Source: ZC4RG20 sp963782445 (GTDB lineage Bacteria; Pseudomonadota; Gammaproteobacteria; Steroidobacterales; Rariloculaceae). Taken from it: 64,000 nucleotides of DNA. How positions within the stretch are numbered: position 1 is the first letter of the stretch; each line of letters starts with the position of its first letter. Below, piece after piece: positions 8,626-17,324 of the stretch. The DNA is taken from positions 620,001-684,000 of the forward strand of contig CAWAJM010000001.1 of NCBI GenBank assembly GCA_963782445.1. Direction: 5' to 3'. The notes beneath the pieces are model-generated. The model was not told the origin of the DNA. It saw only the letters and a list, made by a program, of their open reading frames with translations, and searched no databases. Position numbers and translations under genes: made by a program.

Positions 8626-9748
8626 GGTCAGCGCCAGGGACGGCGCCGCACGCCGGGGCCGGCTCCGCTTCCGCCGGGGCGGCGTCCAGACGCCCGCGTT
8701 CATGCCCTGCGGGACCTACGGCAGCGTCAAGGCCATGACGCCCGAGGAGCTGCGCGCGCTGGGGACCGAAATGCTGCTCGGCAACACTTTTCACCTCATG
8801 CTCCGGCCCGGGCCGGAGGTGATCGGCCGGCACGGCGGTCTGCATACGTTCATGCACTGGGAGGGCCCGATTCTGACCGACTCGGGCGGTTTCCAGGTCT
8901 TCAGCCTCGCGAACCTGCGGCGCATCTCGGAGGCCGGGGCCGAGTTCCGCTCGCCCATCAACGGCGACCGCATCCTGCTGACGCCCGAACGCTCGATCGA
9001 GATGCAGCACACGCTCGATGCCGACATCGTCATGGTTTTCGACGAGTGCACACCCTATCCCGCGGACCTCGAAACGGCACGGCAGTCGATGCAGCTCTCG
9101 CGCCGCTGGGCGGCGCGCAGCCGCGCCGAGTTCGACCGGCTCAAGCGCGGCACGGACGGCGATGCCGCGCTGTTCGGCATCGTCCAGGGCGGCGTTCATG
9201 CGCCGCTGCGGCGCGAATCGCTGGCGGGGCTCGTGGAGATAGGTTTCGAGGGGTATGCGGTCGGCGGCCTCGCCGTCGGCGAGCCGGAACTCGAGCGTCT
9301 CGGCGTACTCGAAACGCTCGAGCCTCTGCTGCCAACCGACAAGCCCCGCTACCTCATGGGCGTGGGCACGCCGGCCGATATCGTCAAGGGCGTCGTGCGC
9401 GGCATCGACCTGTTCGACTGCGTCATGCCGACCCGTCACGCCCGCAATGGGCAGTTGTTCACGAGCGAAGGGAATTTGAACATTCGGAACAGTCGGTTCC
9501 GCGACGACGTGGGTCCCCTCGATCCGGCCTGCGACTGCTATGCCTGCCGGCATTACTCGCGGGCCTATGTCCGGCACCTGCAGCAGTGCAACGAGATCCT
9601 CGGCGCGCGGCTCGCGACGACGCACAACCTGCGCTTCTATCAGCGGCTCATGGCCGACATTCGGGCCGCCATCGAGCAGGGGCGCCTTGCGGAACTCGCG
9701 GCACGCTTCGAGGCCCAATCGGCAGATCCCCCCACGGCTATGCCATAA
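8615..9748 (+). CDS. tgt: tRNA-guanine transglycosylase
   Basis: Exchanges guanine 34 for preQ1 in tRNAs for Asp, Asn, His and Tyr; this is the step before QueA. The 377-residue TIM-barrel enzyme shows ILTDSGGFQVFSL (substrate base contact), LFDCVMPTR (nucleophilic Asp) and the zinc site CDCYACRHYSRAY with the downstream His. Its ATG lies inside the end of queA, so the two are translationally coupled. Confidence 0.96.
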   Translation: MQFEVSARDGAARRGRLRFRRGGVQTPAFMPCGTYGSVKAMTPEELRALGTEMLLGNTFHLMLRPGPEVIGRHGGLHTFMHWEGPILTDSGGFQVFSLANLRRISEAGAEFRSPINGDRILLTPERSIEMQHTLDADIVMVFDECTPYPADLETARQSMQLSRRWAARSRAEFDRLKRGTDGDAALFGIVQGGVHAPLRRESLAGLVEIGFEGYAVGGLAVGEPELERLGVLETLEPLLPTDKPRYLMGVGTPADIVKGVVRGIDLFDCVMPTRHARNGQLFTSEGNLNIRNSRFRDDVGPLDPACDCYACRHYSRAYVRHLQQCNEILGARLATTHNLRFYQRLMADIRAAIEQGRLAELAARFEAQSADPPTAMP

Positions 9749-9762
9749 TGACCGGCCTTTCT

Positions 9763-9780
9763 CGCGGCTGGGGAGCCGCG
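9763..9780 (+). other. Hairpin between tgt and yajC
   Basis: CGCGGCT (9763-9769) and AGCCGCG (9774-9780) form a perfect 7-bp stem with a GGGG loop. There is no T tract. It sits 25 bases before the yajC ATG and could act as an RNA processing or stability element. Confidence 0.35.
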
Positions 9781-9805
9781 GGAACCTCCTGAGCGGATCG
9801 TAACC

Positions 9806-10159
9806 ATGGATTTCCTCATGAATTTCTTTATCGACAGCGCCTGGGGCCAGGCGGCCGGTGGGGCGCCCGCGGCCGGTAATGGCGGCCTCGTCGGCTTCGT
9901 GCTGCCTCTCGTCGTGATATCTGCGTTGTTCTACTTCATGCTCATCAGGCCCCAGAGCAAGCGGCAGAAGGACCACCAGCGGATGATCGAGGGGCTCGCC
10001 AAGGAGGACGAGATCGTCACGAGCGGCGGCCTGCTCGGCAAGGTCACGGCCGTCGGCGAGCAGTTCGTGACCGTGGAGTTCGCCCAGGGCGTCGTCATGA
10101 AGGTGCAAAAGAGCACCATCTCGACCGTGCTGCCCAAGGGCACCATGAAGAACGCCTGA
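9806..10159 (+). CDS. yajC: Sec translocon accessory protein YajC
   Basis: Small single-span inner-membrane protein that copurifies with SecDF. The 117-residue protein has one membrane segment (about 30-50: GLVGFVLPLVVISALFYFML) followed by the family hallmark RPQSKRQKDHQRMI and the conserved TSGGLLGKVTAV. It lies directly ahead of secD by 14 bases and belongs to the same operon. Confidence 0.95.
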   Translation: MDFLMNFFIDSAWGQAAGGAPAAGNGGLVGFVLPLVVISALFYFMLIRPQSKRQKDHQRMIEGLAKEDEIVTSGGLLGKVTAVGEQFVTVEFAQGVVMKVQKSTISTVLPKGTMKNA

Positions 10160-10173
10160 ATCGAGAGCGCGGC

Positions 10174-12060
10174 ATGAACCGGTATCCGATGTGGGTCAAC
10201 GTCCTGGTAGTGGTCGTCATACTGGCCGGCGGCCTCCTGGCCGTGCCGAATATTTTCGGCTCCGACCCGGCCGTGCAGGTTTCGACGACCAATGGCACGC
10301 CGATCTCGGCCTCGACCCTTGCAGACATTCGCTCGGCGCTCGGCAAGGACGACATCGGCGTCGTAGCGGCCGACATCAAGCAGAAAGCGGCCCTGATCCG
10401 GTTCCCGACCGTGGCCGCGCAGCTGCGTGCGCAGGACGTGCTGCGGGCCAAATACCCGGACAAGGTCATCGCGCTGACGCTCGCGACCCGGGAGCCGGAT
10501 TGGATGGCGGCCCTGGGCCTCAAGCCCATGAACCTCGGTCTCGACCTGCGCGGCGGCGTCCATTTCCTGTATCAGGTCCAGCTACAGAGTGCGATTCACC
10601 AGTACCTGCAGACGGATGAGGGCGACCTGCGCCGGTCGCTGCGCGAGGCGGACATTCGTAACCGCGTGCGCGTCGAGGGCGACGCGCTGCTCGTCGCGGT
10701 CGAAAACTCGAGCGACCTCTCAAAGGCCGAGAGCGTCATCCGCAAGCTCGACACGAGCGGACTCGGCCAGCAGGGCCTGCTCGTCAACCCGACGCAGGTC
10801 GACGGCAAGCCCGGCTTCCGCGTGCAGCTCTCCGAGCAGCTCATCAAGCAGCGCCAGGACTTCGCGATCCAGCAGAACATCATCACGCTGCGCAACCGCG
10901 TCAATGCGCTCGGCGTCTCCGAGGCCGTCGTCCAGCGCCAGGGGCTCGACCGGATTCTCGTCGAGCTGCCCGGCATCCAGGACCCGGCGCAGGCCGAGCG
11001 CGTGCTCGGCGCGACCTCGACGCTGCAGTTCCGGCTCGTCGACACGGAGGCGAACCCCCAGGATGCCGCAGAGCGCGGCCATGCGCCGGTCGGCGACGAG
11101 CTGTACTACACGAAGGACAAGCAACCCGTCGTCCTGAAGCGCGAGGCCATCGTGACGGGCGACGAGCTCGTGGACGCCTCGGCCGGTTACCAGCAGGGTC
11201 AGCCCGCGGTCAACGTGCGGCTCAACGCCCAGGGCGCGCGGCGCATGCTCGAGACGACGACGGCCAATCTCAACAAACCCATGGCGGTGCTGCTCATCGA
11301 GGAGAAGCCCCAGCCCGTCGAGCGCAACGGCAAGCAGGTCATCGAGACGAAGGAGGACCGTACGGTCATCAACGTCGCGACAATCCGCGGCGTCTTCTCG
11401 AACAGCTTCCAGATCACGGGGCTCTCGCCGTTCGAGGCGCAGGACCTCGCGCTGCTGCTTCGCTCCGGCGCGCTCTCGACGCCGATCTACAAGGTCGAGG
11501 AGCGGACCATCGGCCCGAGCCTCGGCCAGGACAACATCGACAAGGGCCGCCGCGCCGTGATCGTCGGCTTCCTCGCGGTCGTCGCGTTCATGGGGATTTA
11601 CTACCGGCTGTTCGGCATGATCGCCAATCTAGCGCTGTTCGCGAACGTCATCCTGACGATTGCCTGTCTGTCGCTGATCCACTCGGCGCTGACGCTGCCG
11701 GGCATCGCCGGTATCGTGCTCACGGTCGGTATGGCCGTCGACGCCAACGTGCTGATCTTCGAACGCATTCGTGAGGAGCTCAGGTCGGGCAACTCGCCGC
11801 AGGCCAGCATCCGGGCGGGCTACGACAAGGCCTTCGGGACGATCTTCGACTCGAACATCACGACGCTCATCGCGGCGCTCGTGCTGTTCTTCTTCGGCAC
11901 TGGGCCGATCAAGGGCTTCGCCGTCACGCTGACGATCGGCATCATCACGTCGATGTTCACCGCCATCGTCGGTACCCGTGTCGTGGTCAATCTGCTGTAT
12001 GGCGGCCGCCAACAGATCAAGCGGCTGTCGATCGGGGGAGTCTCGAATGCCTCTGCTTAA
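10174..12060 (+). CDS. secD: Protein translocase subunit SecD
   Basis: Proton-driven factor that helps pull exported proteins into the periplasm. The 628 residues fit gammaproteobacterial SecD. An N-terminal membrane segment is followed by a large periplasmic P1 domain beginning at the conserved LGLDLRGGVHFLY (about 115-127). Five further membrane segments occupy about 455-615, with GMAVDANVLIFERIREEL in the fourth. Its end overlaps the start of secF by 14 bases. Confidence 0.96.
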   Translation: MNRYPMWVNVLVVVVILAGGLLAVPNIFGSDPAVQVSTTNGTPISASTLADIRSALGKDDIGVVAADIKQKAALIRFPTVAAQLRAQDVLRAKYPDKVIALTLATREPDWMAALGLKPMNLGLDLRGGVHFLYQVQLQSAIHQYLQTDEGDLRRSLREADIRNRVRVEGDALLVAVENSSDLSKAESVIRKLDTSGLGQQGLLVNPTQVDGKPGFRVQLSEQLIKQRQDFAIQQNIITLRNRVNALGVSEAVVQRQGLDRILVELPGIQDPAQAERVLGATSTLQFRLVDTEANPQDAAERGHAPVGDELYYTKDKQPVVLKREAIVTGDELVDASAGYQQGQPAVNVRLNAQGARRMLETTTANLNKPMAVLLIEEKPQPVERNGKQVIETKEDRTVINVATIRGVFSNSFQITGLSPFEAQDLALLLRSGALSTPIYKVEERTIGPSLGQDNIDKGRRAVIVGFLAVVAFMGIYYRLFGMIANLALFANVILTIACLSLIHSALTLPGIAGIVLTVGMAVDANVLIFERIREELRSGNSPQASIRAGYDKAFGTIFDSNITTLIAALVLFFFGTGPIKGFAVTLTIGIITSMFTAIVGTRVVVNLLYGGRQQIKRLSIGGVSNASA

Positions 12061-13048
12061 ATCCCCGACCCACTTCGACTTCATGGGCCGGCGCGCGCTG
12101 GCCTTCGCGTTCTCGGGGACGCTGATCCTCATCGCGATCGTTTCCGTCGCCGTCCGGGGCCTGAATTTCGGCCTCGATTTCACGGGCGGCGTCCTCGTCG
12201 AGGTCGACTACGGTCGGCCGGTGCAGCTCGAAAACGTCCGTTCTGCGCTGACGCAGGCCGGTTATACCGATGCGCTCGTCCAGAACTTCGGCACGGCTTC
12301 GGATGTGCTGATCCGCTTGCCGCCCGTCGAGGCCGGCGCTGCGGCGACGGCCCCCGGTGCCGCCGCCGACGGCGGCGGGGCCGCGGGCGGTCAGAACGCC
12401 ACGTCCAATCCCGGCGCCAACCTCGGGGACCAGGTCCTCGCGGCGCTGCGAATGCGGGACCCGAACGTCCAGCTTCGCGAGACGCAGTACATCGGCCCGC
12501 AGGTCGGCGCCAATCTCGTCGAGGCCGGCGAGCTCTCGATGCTGTTCACGCTGATTCTCGTGTTCGGCTACGTCATGCTGCGGTTCCGTTGGAAGTTCGC
12601 GGCCGGCGCGGTCGCGGCCCTCGTGCACGACACGGTCATCACGATCGGCTTCTTCTCGGTCTTCCACCTGCAGTTCGACCTGACGGTCGTCGCGGCCATC
12701 CTCGCCGTCATCGGCTATTCGCTCAACGATACGATCGTCGTCTACGACCGCATCCGCGAGAACTTCAGGACCATGAGGCGGGGCTCCGCCAGCGAGATCA
12801 TGAACGCCGCGATCAACCAGACGCTGTCGCGCACGATCAACACCTCGTTGACGGTGCTCATCGTGCTCATCGCGCTGCTCGCCCTCGGCGGCGATTCCGT
12901 GCGCGGTTTCTCGATCGCCCTGATCGTCGGCACCGTTATCGGCACCTATTCCTCGATCTACATCGCCAGCGCGCTCGCGCTGCTGCTCGACGTAACGCCG
13001 GGGGACATGATTCCGGCGAAGCGGACCGAGGTCGACGAGCTGCCTTAG
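12047..13048 (+). CDS. secF: Protein translocase subunit SecF
   Basis: Partner of SecD with six membrane spans. I place the start at the ATG at 12047, inside the secD end, because GGGGGAG precedes it and the reading MPLLKSPTHFDFMGRR fits SecF. This gives 333 residues. GLDFTGGVLVEV marks the first periplasmic strand, and YSLNDTIVVYDRIREN is the conserved membrane-cytoplasm motif. The first periplasmic domain carries a Gly/Ala-rich low-complexity insertion (about residues 93-122) not present in the E. coli protein. Confidence 0.95.
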   Translation: MPLLKSPTHFDFMGRRALAFAFSGTLILIAIVSVAVRGLNFGLDFTGGVLVEVDYGRPVQLENVRSALTQAGYTDALVQNFGTASDVLIRLPPVEAGAAATAPGAAADGGGAAGGQNATSNPGANLGDQVLAALRMRDPNVQLRETQYIGPQVGANLVEAGELSMLFTLILVFGYVMLRFRWKFAAGAVAALVHDTVITIGFFSVFHLQFDLTVVAAILAVIGYSLNDTIVVYDRIRENFRTMRRGSASEIMNAAINQTLSRTINTSLTVLIVLIALLALGGDSVRGFSIALIVGTVIGTYSSIYIASALALLLDVTPGDMIPAKRTEVDELP

Positions 13049-13193
13049 AAACCTTCGCGAAGGCGGCTTCGGTTTCGCGGCGGCGGGCGCACTCGGGCTC
13101 GAGCGTTTCGCCGCGGACGGCTTCGTTTCCGCGGCGGACGTACGCACGAGGGCGCGTGCGGGAACGCCGTGAATCCCTCCCTGGAGGCTCCGG

Positions 13194-13213
13194 GCGCGCC
13201 ATCCCTGGCGCGC
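13194..13213. terminator. Hairpin between convergent secF and suhB
   Basis: GCGCGCCA (13194-13201) pairs perfectly with TGGCGCGC (13206-13213) around a TCCC loop. A 12-base palindrome CCTTCGCGAAGG also lies at 13052-13063, immediately after the secF stop. Neither has a T tract. Their position between convergent genes fits bidirectional termination or transcript-end stabilisation. The rest of the gap holds loosely repeated GC-rich sequence and no gene. Confidence 0.4.
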
Positions 13214-13271
13214 ACGGTCCCGCCCGCGCCCTTCGATGGAGCCCGCCGCGGGAACCCTGCCGTCTTAAGAC

Positions 13272-14066
13272 CTAACGAATATCGCGAGAATGCGGCGCCA
13301 GCGTACGCGAAAGGGCGCCGTAGATTTTCGGGTTGCCGGCCACGACGTGTCCGCTCTCGAGGTAGCCGTCGCCGCCCTGGAAGTCGCTGATGCGTCCGCC
13401 GGCCTCGCGGATGATGAGCGCGCCGGCCGCGATGTCCCACTTGCTGAGGCCGAGCTCGAAGAACCCGTCGACGCGGCCCGCGGCGACGTAGCACAGATCG
13501 AGCGCCGCGGAGCCCGGGCGGCGTACGCCCGCCGTGCCGACCATGATGTCGCGCAGCATGGCGAGATAGCGATCGAGGTACTGGATGTTGGCGCGATAGG
13601 GGAAGCCCGTCGCGATCAGCGATTGGCCAAGCGAGGTCTGCTTGCTGACGCGGATGCGGCGGCCGTCGAGCTGGGCGCCGTCGCCGCGCGTGGCCGTGAA
13701 GATTTCCTGGCGCAGCGGGTCGTAGACGATGGCGTGCTGGAGCTCGCCTTTGAGCGCGACGGCAATCGAGACCGAGAAGACTGGGAATCCGTGCAGATAG
13801 TTCGTCGTGCCGTCGAGCGGATCGATAATCCACTGATACTCGTGCTCGCCCTCGGCGCCGCGCTCCTCGGCGAGGATTGCGTGATCCGGATGGTGATCGC
13901 GGATGACCTCGACGATCGCAGCCTCCGCCGCGACATCGACCTCGCTGACGAAGTCGTTGCGCCCCTTCTCCGATACGCGCAGCGTCTCGAGCTGGTTCCA
14001 GTGGCGGACCATGATGTCGCCGGCCCGCCGGGCCGCGCGAATTCCGATGTTGACCATGCCGTGCAT
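13272..14066 (-). CDS. suhB: Inositol-1-monophosphatase family protein SuhB
   Basis: Magnesium-dependent phosphatase that in E. coli also acts as a ribosomal RNA antitermination factor. With the ATG at 14066 the start MHGMVNIGIRAARRAG parallels E. coli SuhB, giving 264 residues. Metal ligands are visible in LAEERG, WIIDPLDGTTNYLHG and the late KWDIAAGALIIREAGG. It is divergent from trmJ and convergent with secF, as in Pseudomonas. Confidence 0.95.
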   Translation of the reverse strand: MHGMVNIGIRAARRAGDIMVRHWNQLETLRVSEKGRNDFVSEVDVAAEAAIVEVIRDHHPDHAILAEERGAEGEHEYQWIIDPLDGTTNYLHGFPVFSVSIAVALKGELQHAIVYDPLRQEIFTATRGDGAQLDGRRIRVSKQTSLGQSLIATGFPYRANIQYLDRYLAMLRDIMVGTAGVRRPGSAALDLCYVAAGRVDGFFELGLSKWDIAAGALIIREAGGRISDFQGGDGYLESGHVVAGNPKIYGALSRTLAPHSRDIR

Positions 14067-14149
14067 AAGCTGCGGGAGCGTAGAATACTCGGCCCCGGCT
14101 GACAAACTATTTCGGCCGGCCTTTGGGGACTTCGTTCGAAACGACGCCA

Positions 14150-14917
14150 ATGCAAATTCCGGTCCGCATCGTCCTCGTCGAAACTTCGCATCCGGGGAAC
14201 ATCGGCGCGACCGCGCGCGCGATGAAGACCATGGGTCTCGAGGAGCTCGCGCTCGTGCGCCCGCATGCGTTCCCGCATGCGGAAGCGACGGCGCGTGCGT
14301 CCGGCGCCGACGACATTCTGGCGCGGGCCCGGGTCGTGGAAACGCTCGAGGACGCCGTCGCGGACTGCGGTTTCGTCGTCGGCGCGAGCGCGCGCTTGCG
14401 CAGCGTCGCGTGGCCGACCGTCGACCCGCGCGCCGCGGCATCGGAAGTCCGGCAGCGCGCGCGGGCGAACCGTATCGCGCTCGTCTTCGGGCCCGAGCAG
14501 TCCGGGCTCACGAACGAGGACCTCGCGCTTTGCCAGCGGCTCGTCCGGATTCCGACGCAGCCCGAATTCGGCTCGCTGAACCTCGCCATGGCCGTGCAGG
14601 TGTTGGCCTACGAGCTGCGCATGACGTGGCTCGGGGCGGGCTCCGACGCGGGCGACCCCGAGGCCGAGCCGCAGGCCGCGCAGGATCTCGAAGCGGGGCG
14701 GCCCGAGGCACGGCCGCTCGCGACGGGGGGCGAGCTCGAGGGGTTCTTTGCGCACCTCGAGCGCGTGCTGACCGAGACGGGCTTTTTGCACACGGAGCAT
14801 CCTCGCCAGCTCAAGCTCAAGCTGCGCCGCATCTTCCAGCGCGCCGAGCTGGACCGCAACGAGATCAACATCCTGCGCGGCGTGCTCACGGCGCTCGAGC
14901 CGCGCGGCGGCGATTGA
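14150..14917 (+). CDS. trmJ: tRNA (cytidine/uridine-2'-O-)-methyltransferase TrmJ
   Basis: SPOUT-class methyltransferase that 2'-O-methylates position 32 of several tRNAs. I use the ATG at 14150 (MQIPVRIVLVETSHPGNIG), which matches the E. coli start; an in-frame TTG lies at 14123. The protein is 255 residues. The trefoil-knot SAM site is seen as VFGPEQSGLTNEDL and GSLNLAMAVQVLAYEL. The C-terminal extension carries the helical dimer region. It precedes the Fe-S operon by 10 bases; in Pseudomonas cysE and iscR lie at this junction and are missing here. Confidence 0.94.
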   Translation: MQIPVRIVLVETSHPGNIGATARAMKTMGLEELALVRPHAFPHAEATARASGADDILARARVVETLEDAVADCGFVVGASARLRSVAWPTVDPRAAASEVRQRARANRIALVFGPEQSGLTNEDLALCQRLVRIPTQPEFGSLNLAMAVQVLAYELRMTWLGAGSDAGDPEAEPQAAQDLEAGRPEARPLATGGELEGFFAHLERVLTETGFLHTEHPRQLKLKLRRIFQRAELDRNEINILRGVLTALEPRGGD

Positions 14918-14927
14918 AAAGCGGCCT

Positions 14928-16100
14928 ATGGACGCCCCGGCGGTCTACCTCGATTATGCGGCGACGAGTCCCGTCGACCGCCGCGTCGCGCGCGCAATGG
15001 CCAAGGCCATGACGCTCGATACGGCGTTCGCAAATCCGTCGTCGACGCACGCGCCCGGCTCGGCCGCCATGGGCCTCGTCGAGGCCGCGCGCGCGCAGAT
15101 CGCCGCCCGCATCGGCGGCCCCGCCGGGCGGCTCGTTTTTACGTCCGGCGCGACCGAAGCCAATAATCTCGCGATCGCCGGTGCCCTGGCCGCCGCCCCG
15201 CGCGGGCGGCGCCATCTGGTGACGACGCGTATCGAGCACAAGTCCGTGCTCGATACGGTTCGGCAGCAGGAGCGAGCCGGCGCCTGCACGGCGACCTACG
15301 TGCCCTGCGGTCCCGATGGCGTCGTGCCCCTCGAGGCCGTGGCCCGCGCCATCGGTCCCGAGACGGCGCTCGTCTCCGTCATGCACGTCAACAACGAGAC
15401 CGGGGCCGTGCACAACGTCGCGGCGCTCGCTGCGCTGTGCCGCGAGCGCGGCGCGGCACTGCACGTGGATGCGGCGCAGAGCGCGGGTAAGCTGCGCATC
15501 GCGCTCGACGAATGGGGCGTCGATCTGTGCTCGCTGACGGCGCACAAGGTTTGCGGGCCGAAGGGTGTCGGCGCCTTGTATGTCGGGCCCCGCGTCGTGC
15601 TCGCGCCCTTGCTGCATGGAGGCGAGCAGCAATGGGGCCTGCGGGCCGGCACGCTCCCGACCCATCAAATCGTCGGTATGGGCGAAGCCTTTGCGCTTGC
15701 GGATCCCGAACGCGAGGCGCCTGTGCTGGCGGCCCTGAAGGCGCGGCTCTGGGCCGGAATCGCGGCGCTCCCGGACACGCGCCTCAACGGCGCTCTGGAC
15801 GCCACGGCCCCGCATATACTCAACGTCGCGTTCGCGGGCGTCGAAGGCGAGAGCCTGCGGCTCGCGCTGCGGGACATCGCCGTCTCGGCGGGCTCGGCCT
15901 GCATGGCGGCCAGTCCCGAGGCGTCCCACGTGCTCTCGTCGATGGGCCTCGGCGAGGCGCTGGCGGGCAGTGCGCTGCGGTTCGGGCTCGGGCGCTTCAC
16001 GAGCGCGCAGGAAGTGGACCGGGCCGTCGAGCGCGTCGGGGCCGAGGTCACGCGCCTGCGGCGACTCTCCCGCGGCGCCCCCGCCTGGTGCCGGGCTTGA
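14928..16100 (+). CDS. iscS: Cysteine desulfurase, IscS/NifS family
   Basis: PLP enzyme that takes sulfur from cysteine for Fe-S clusters and tRNA thiolation. The 390 residues include the N-terminal YLDYAATSPVD, SGATEANNLAI, the PLP lysine K207 in LTAHKVCGPKG, and the mobile-loop cysteine C325 in SAGSACMAASPEASHVL. This length and loop place it in the IscS-like group rather than SufS. It is a somewhat divergent member compared with E. coli IscS (404 residues). It heads a reduced cluster with a scaffold and IscA and has no IscR gene upstream. Confidence 0.9.
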   Translation: MDAPAVYLDYAATSPVDRRVARAMAKAMTLDTAFANPSSTHAPGSAAMGLVEAARAQIAARIGGPAGRLVFTSGATEANNLAIAGALAAAPRGRRHLVTTRIEHKSVLDTVRQQERAGACTATYVPCGPDGVVPLEAVARAIGPETALVSVMHVNNETGAVHNVAALAALCRERGAALHVDAAQSAGKLRIALDEWGVDLCSLTAHKVCGPKGVGALYVGPRVVLAPLLHGGEQQWGLRAGTLPTHQIVGMGEAFALADPEREAPVLAALKARLWAGIAALPDTRLNGALDATAPHILNVAFAGVEGESLRLALRDIAVSAGSACMAASPEASHVLSSMGLGEALAGSALRFGLGRFTSAQEVDRAVERVGAEVTRLRRLSRGAPAWCRA

Positions 16101-16127
16101 GCCTTACGCTAAACTACTGAGCTTCTT

Positions 16128-16544
16128 ATGGATTACAGTCCCGAGGTCGTTCGGCGGTTCATGGCCGCGCCCGAGGCCGCCGAGGGTGCCGGAGAGGGCG
16201 GTCGCGTCGCGTCGGCCGAGGCCGAGGACAGGACGCTGAACGTTTGGGTCCGGTTCCGTGTCGAAGTCTCCCGGGGCATCGTCCGTTCCGTGGAGTACGA
16301 GGTCTTCGGCTGTCCGCATACGATCGCGGCGGCGGCCTGGGCCGCGGAGCGGCTGCGTGGCCGGCCGGCGGAGGCGCTCGGCGCATTCGACGCGCACGCA
16401 GCCCGAGAGGCGCTGGATGTGCCGACGGAGAAGCTCGGCAAGCTGCTGCGCATCGAAGACGCGCTCGGCGCTTGTGCGGCCCGGCTTGCTCCAGGGGCGG
16501 ACGGCGGCGGTCGCAAGGAGGTTGATTCATGGCTATATCGTTGA
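16128..16544 (+). CDS. IscU-like Fe-S scaffold lacking one ligand cysteine
   Basis: A 138-residue protein in the position of IscU. The alignment I can make by eye keeps YEVFGCPHTIAAAAW (C62, equivalent to IscU Cys63) and LGACAARLA (C116, equivalent to Cys106). The region that should hold the first cysteine and its aspartate (the CGD motif of IscU) reads EDRTLNVWVRF and has neither. The LPPVK chaperone-binding motif of IscU is not visible and no hscA or hscB is nearby. It may assemble or transfer clusters differently, or have another role with IscS. Its end overlaps iscA by 16 bases, so the two are coupled. Confidence 0.72.
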   Translation: MDYSPEVVRRFMAAPEAAEGAGEGGRVASAEAEDRTLNVWVRFRVEVSRGIVRSVEYEVFGCPHTIAAAAWAAERLRGRPAEALGAFDAHAAREALDVPTEKLGKLLRIEDALGACAARLAPGADGGGRKEVDSWLYR

Positions 16545-16852
16545 CGAAGAACGCGGCGGAGCGGGTCCGAACCTATCTCGCCAAGCGCGGCCGCGGCGTC
16601 GGCTTGCGCATCGGCGTCAAGAAGACGGGCTGCTCGGGCTACGCATACTCCCTGGATTATGCCGATTCGGTCGATCCCGACGACGTTGTCTTCGAGGCCG
16701 AGGACGTCAAGGTCATCGTCGACAACAAGAGTCTGCAGCTCATCGACGGCACGGAGGTCGACTTCGTCAAGGACGGCCTCAACGAGGCGTTCAAGTTCCG
16801 CAACCCCAACGTCAAGGGCGAGTGCGGCTGCGGCGAGAGTTTCAACGTTTAA
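16529..16852 (+). CDS. iscA: Iron-sulfur cluster carrier IscA
   Basis: A-type carrier that receives and delivers Fe-S clusters. The 107 residues contain the three conserved cysteines: C35 in KKTGCSGYAY, and C99 and C101 in GECGCGESFNV. The start is an ATG with GGAGG upstream, inside the end of the scaffold gene. ErpA is a related possibility, but the position after the scaffold gene and the ESFNV tail favour IscA. Confidence 0.92.
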   Translation: MAISLTKNAAERVRTYLAKRGRGVGLRIGVKKTGCSGYAYSLDYADSVDPDDVVFEAEDVKVIVDNKSLQLIDGTEVDFVKDGLNEAFKFRNPNVKGECGCGESFNV

Positions 16853-16892
16853 CAGTATTGCGGGCCCTGGCGCTCCCAACTAAAGGTGAAAA

Positions 16893-17324
16893 ATGTCAGT
16901 CGAGCGAACTCTATCCATCGTCAAGCCGGACGGCGTCCAGAGGAACCTGATCGGAGAGGTCTATAAGCGCTTCGAAGCCGCGGGCCTCACCGTCGTCGCC
17001 GCGCGCATGCTGCGCCTGCGCCGCGATCAGGCCGAAGGGTTCTACGCCGTACACCGCGAACGGCCCTTCTTCAAGGACCTCGTGGAGTACATGACGTCCG
17101 GTCCGGTCATGGTGCAGGTGCTCGAGGGCGAGAACGCGGTGCAGAAGAACCGCGAGCTCATGGGCGCAACGAATCCCGCTGACGCGAAGCCGGGAACGAT
17201 TCGCGCCGACTTCGCGAAGTCAATCGAGGAGAACGTCGTCCATGGCTCCGATGGCCCCGATACGGCCGCCACGGAAATCGCGTTCTTCTTCGCAGAGGCC
17301 GACATTTGTCCGCGGACGCGCTGA
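16893..17324 (+). CDS. ndk: Nucleoside diphosphate kinase
   Basis: Transfers phosphate between nucleoside tri- and diphosphates through a phosphohistidine. The 143 residues match bacterial Ndk: start ERTLSIVKPDGVQRN, nucleotide site NPADAKPGTIRADFA, and catalytic H117 in NVVHGSD. The isc-ndk-rlmN order is as in Pseudomonas, except that hscB, hscA, fdx and iscX do not intervene. Confidence 0.96.
   Translation: MSVERTLSIVKPDGVQRNLIGEVYKRFEAAGLTVVAARMLRLRRDQAEGFYAVHRERPFFKDLVEYMTSGPVMVQVLEGENAVQKNRELMGATNPADAKPGTIRADFAKSIEENVVHGSDGPDTAATEIAFFFAEADICPRTR

Noticed and set aside
9763..9780. A preQ1 riboswitch near the queuosine genes
   Set aside because: The hairpin lies downstream of queA and tgt, and the preQ1 aptamer pattern with its A-rich tail is not present upstream of queA either.
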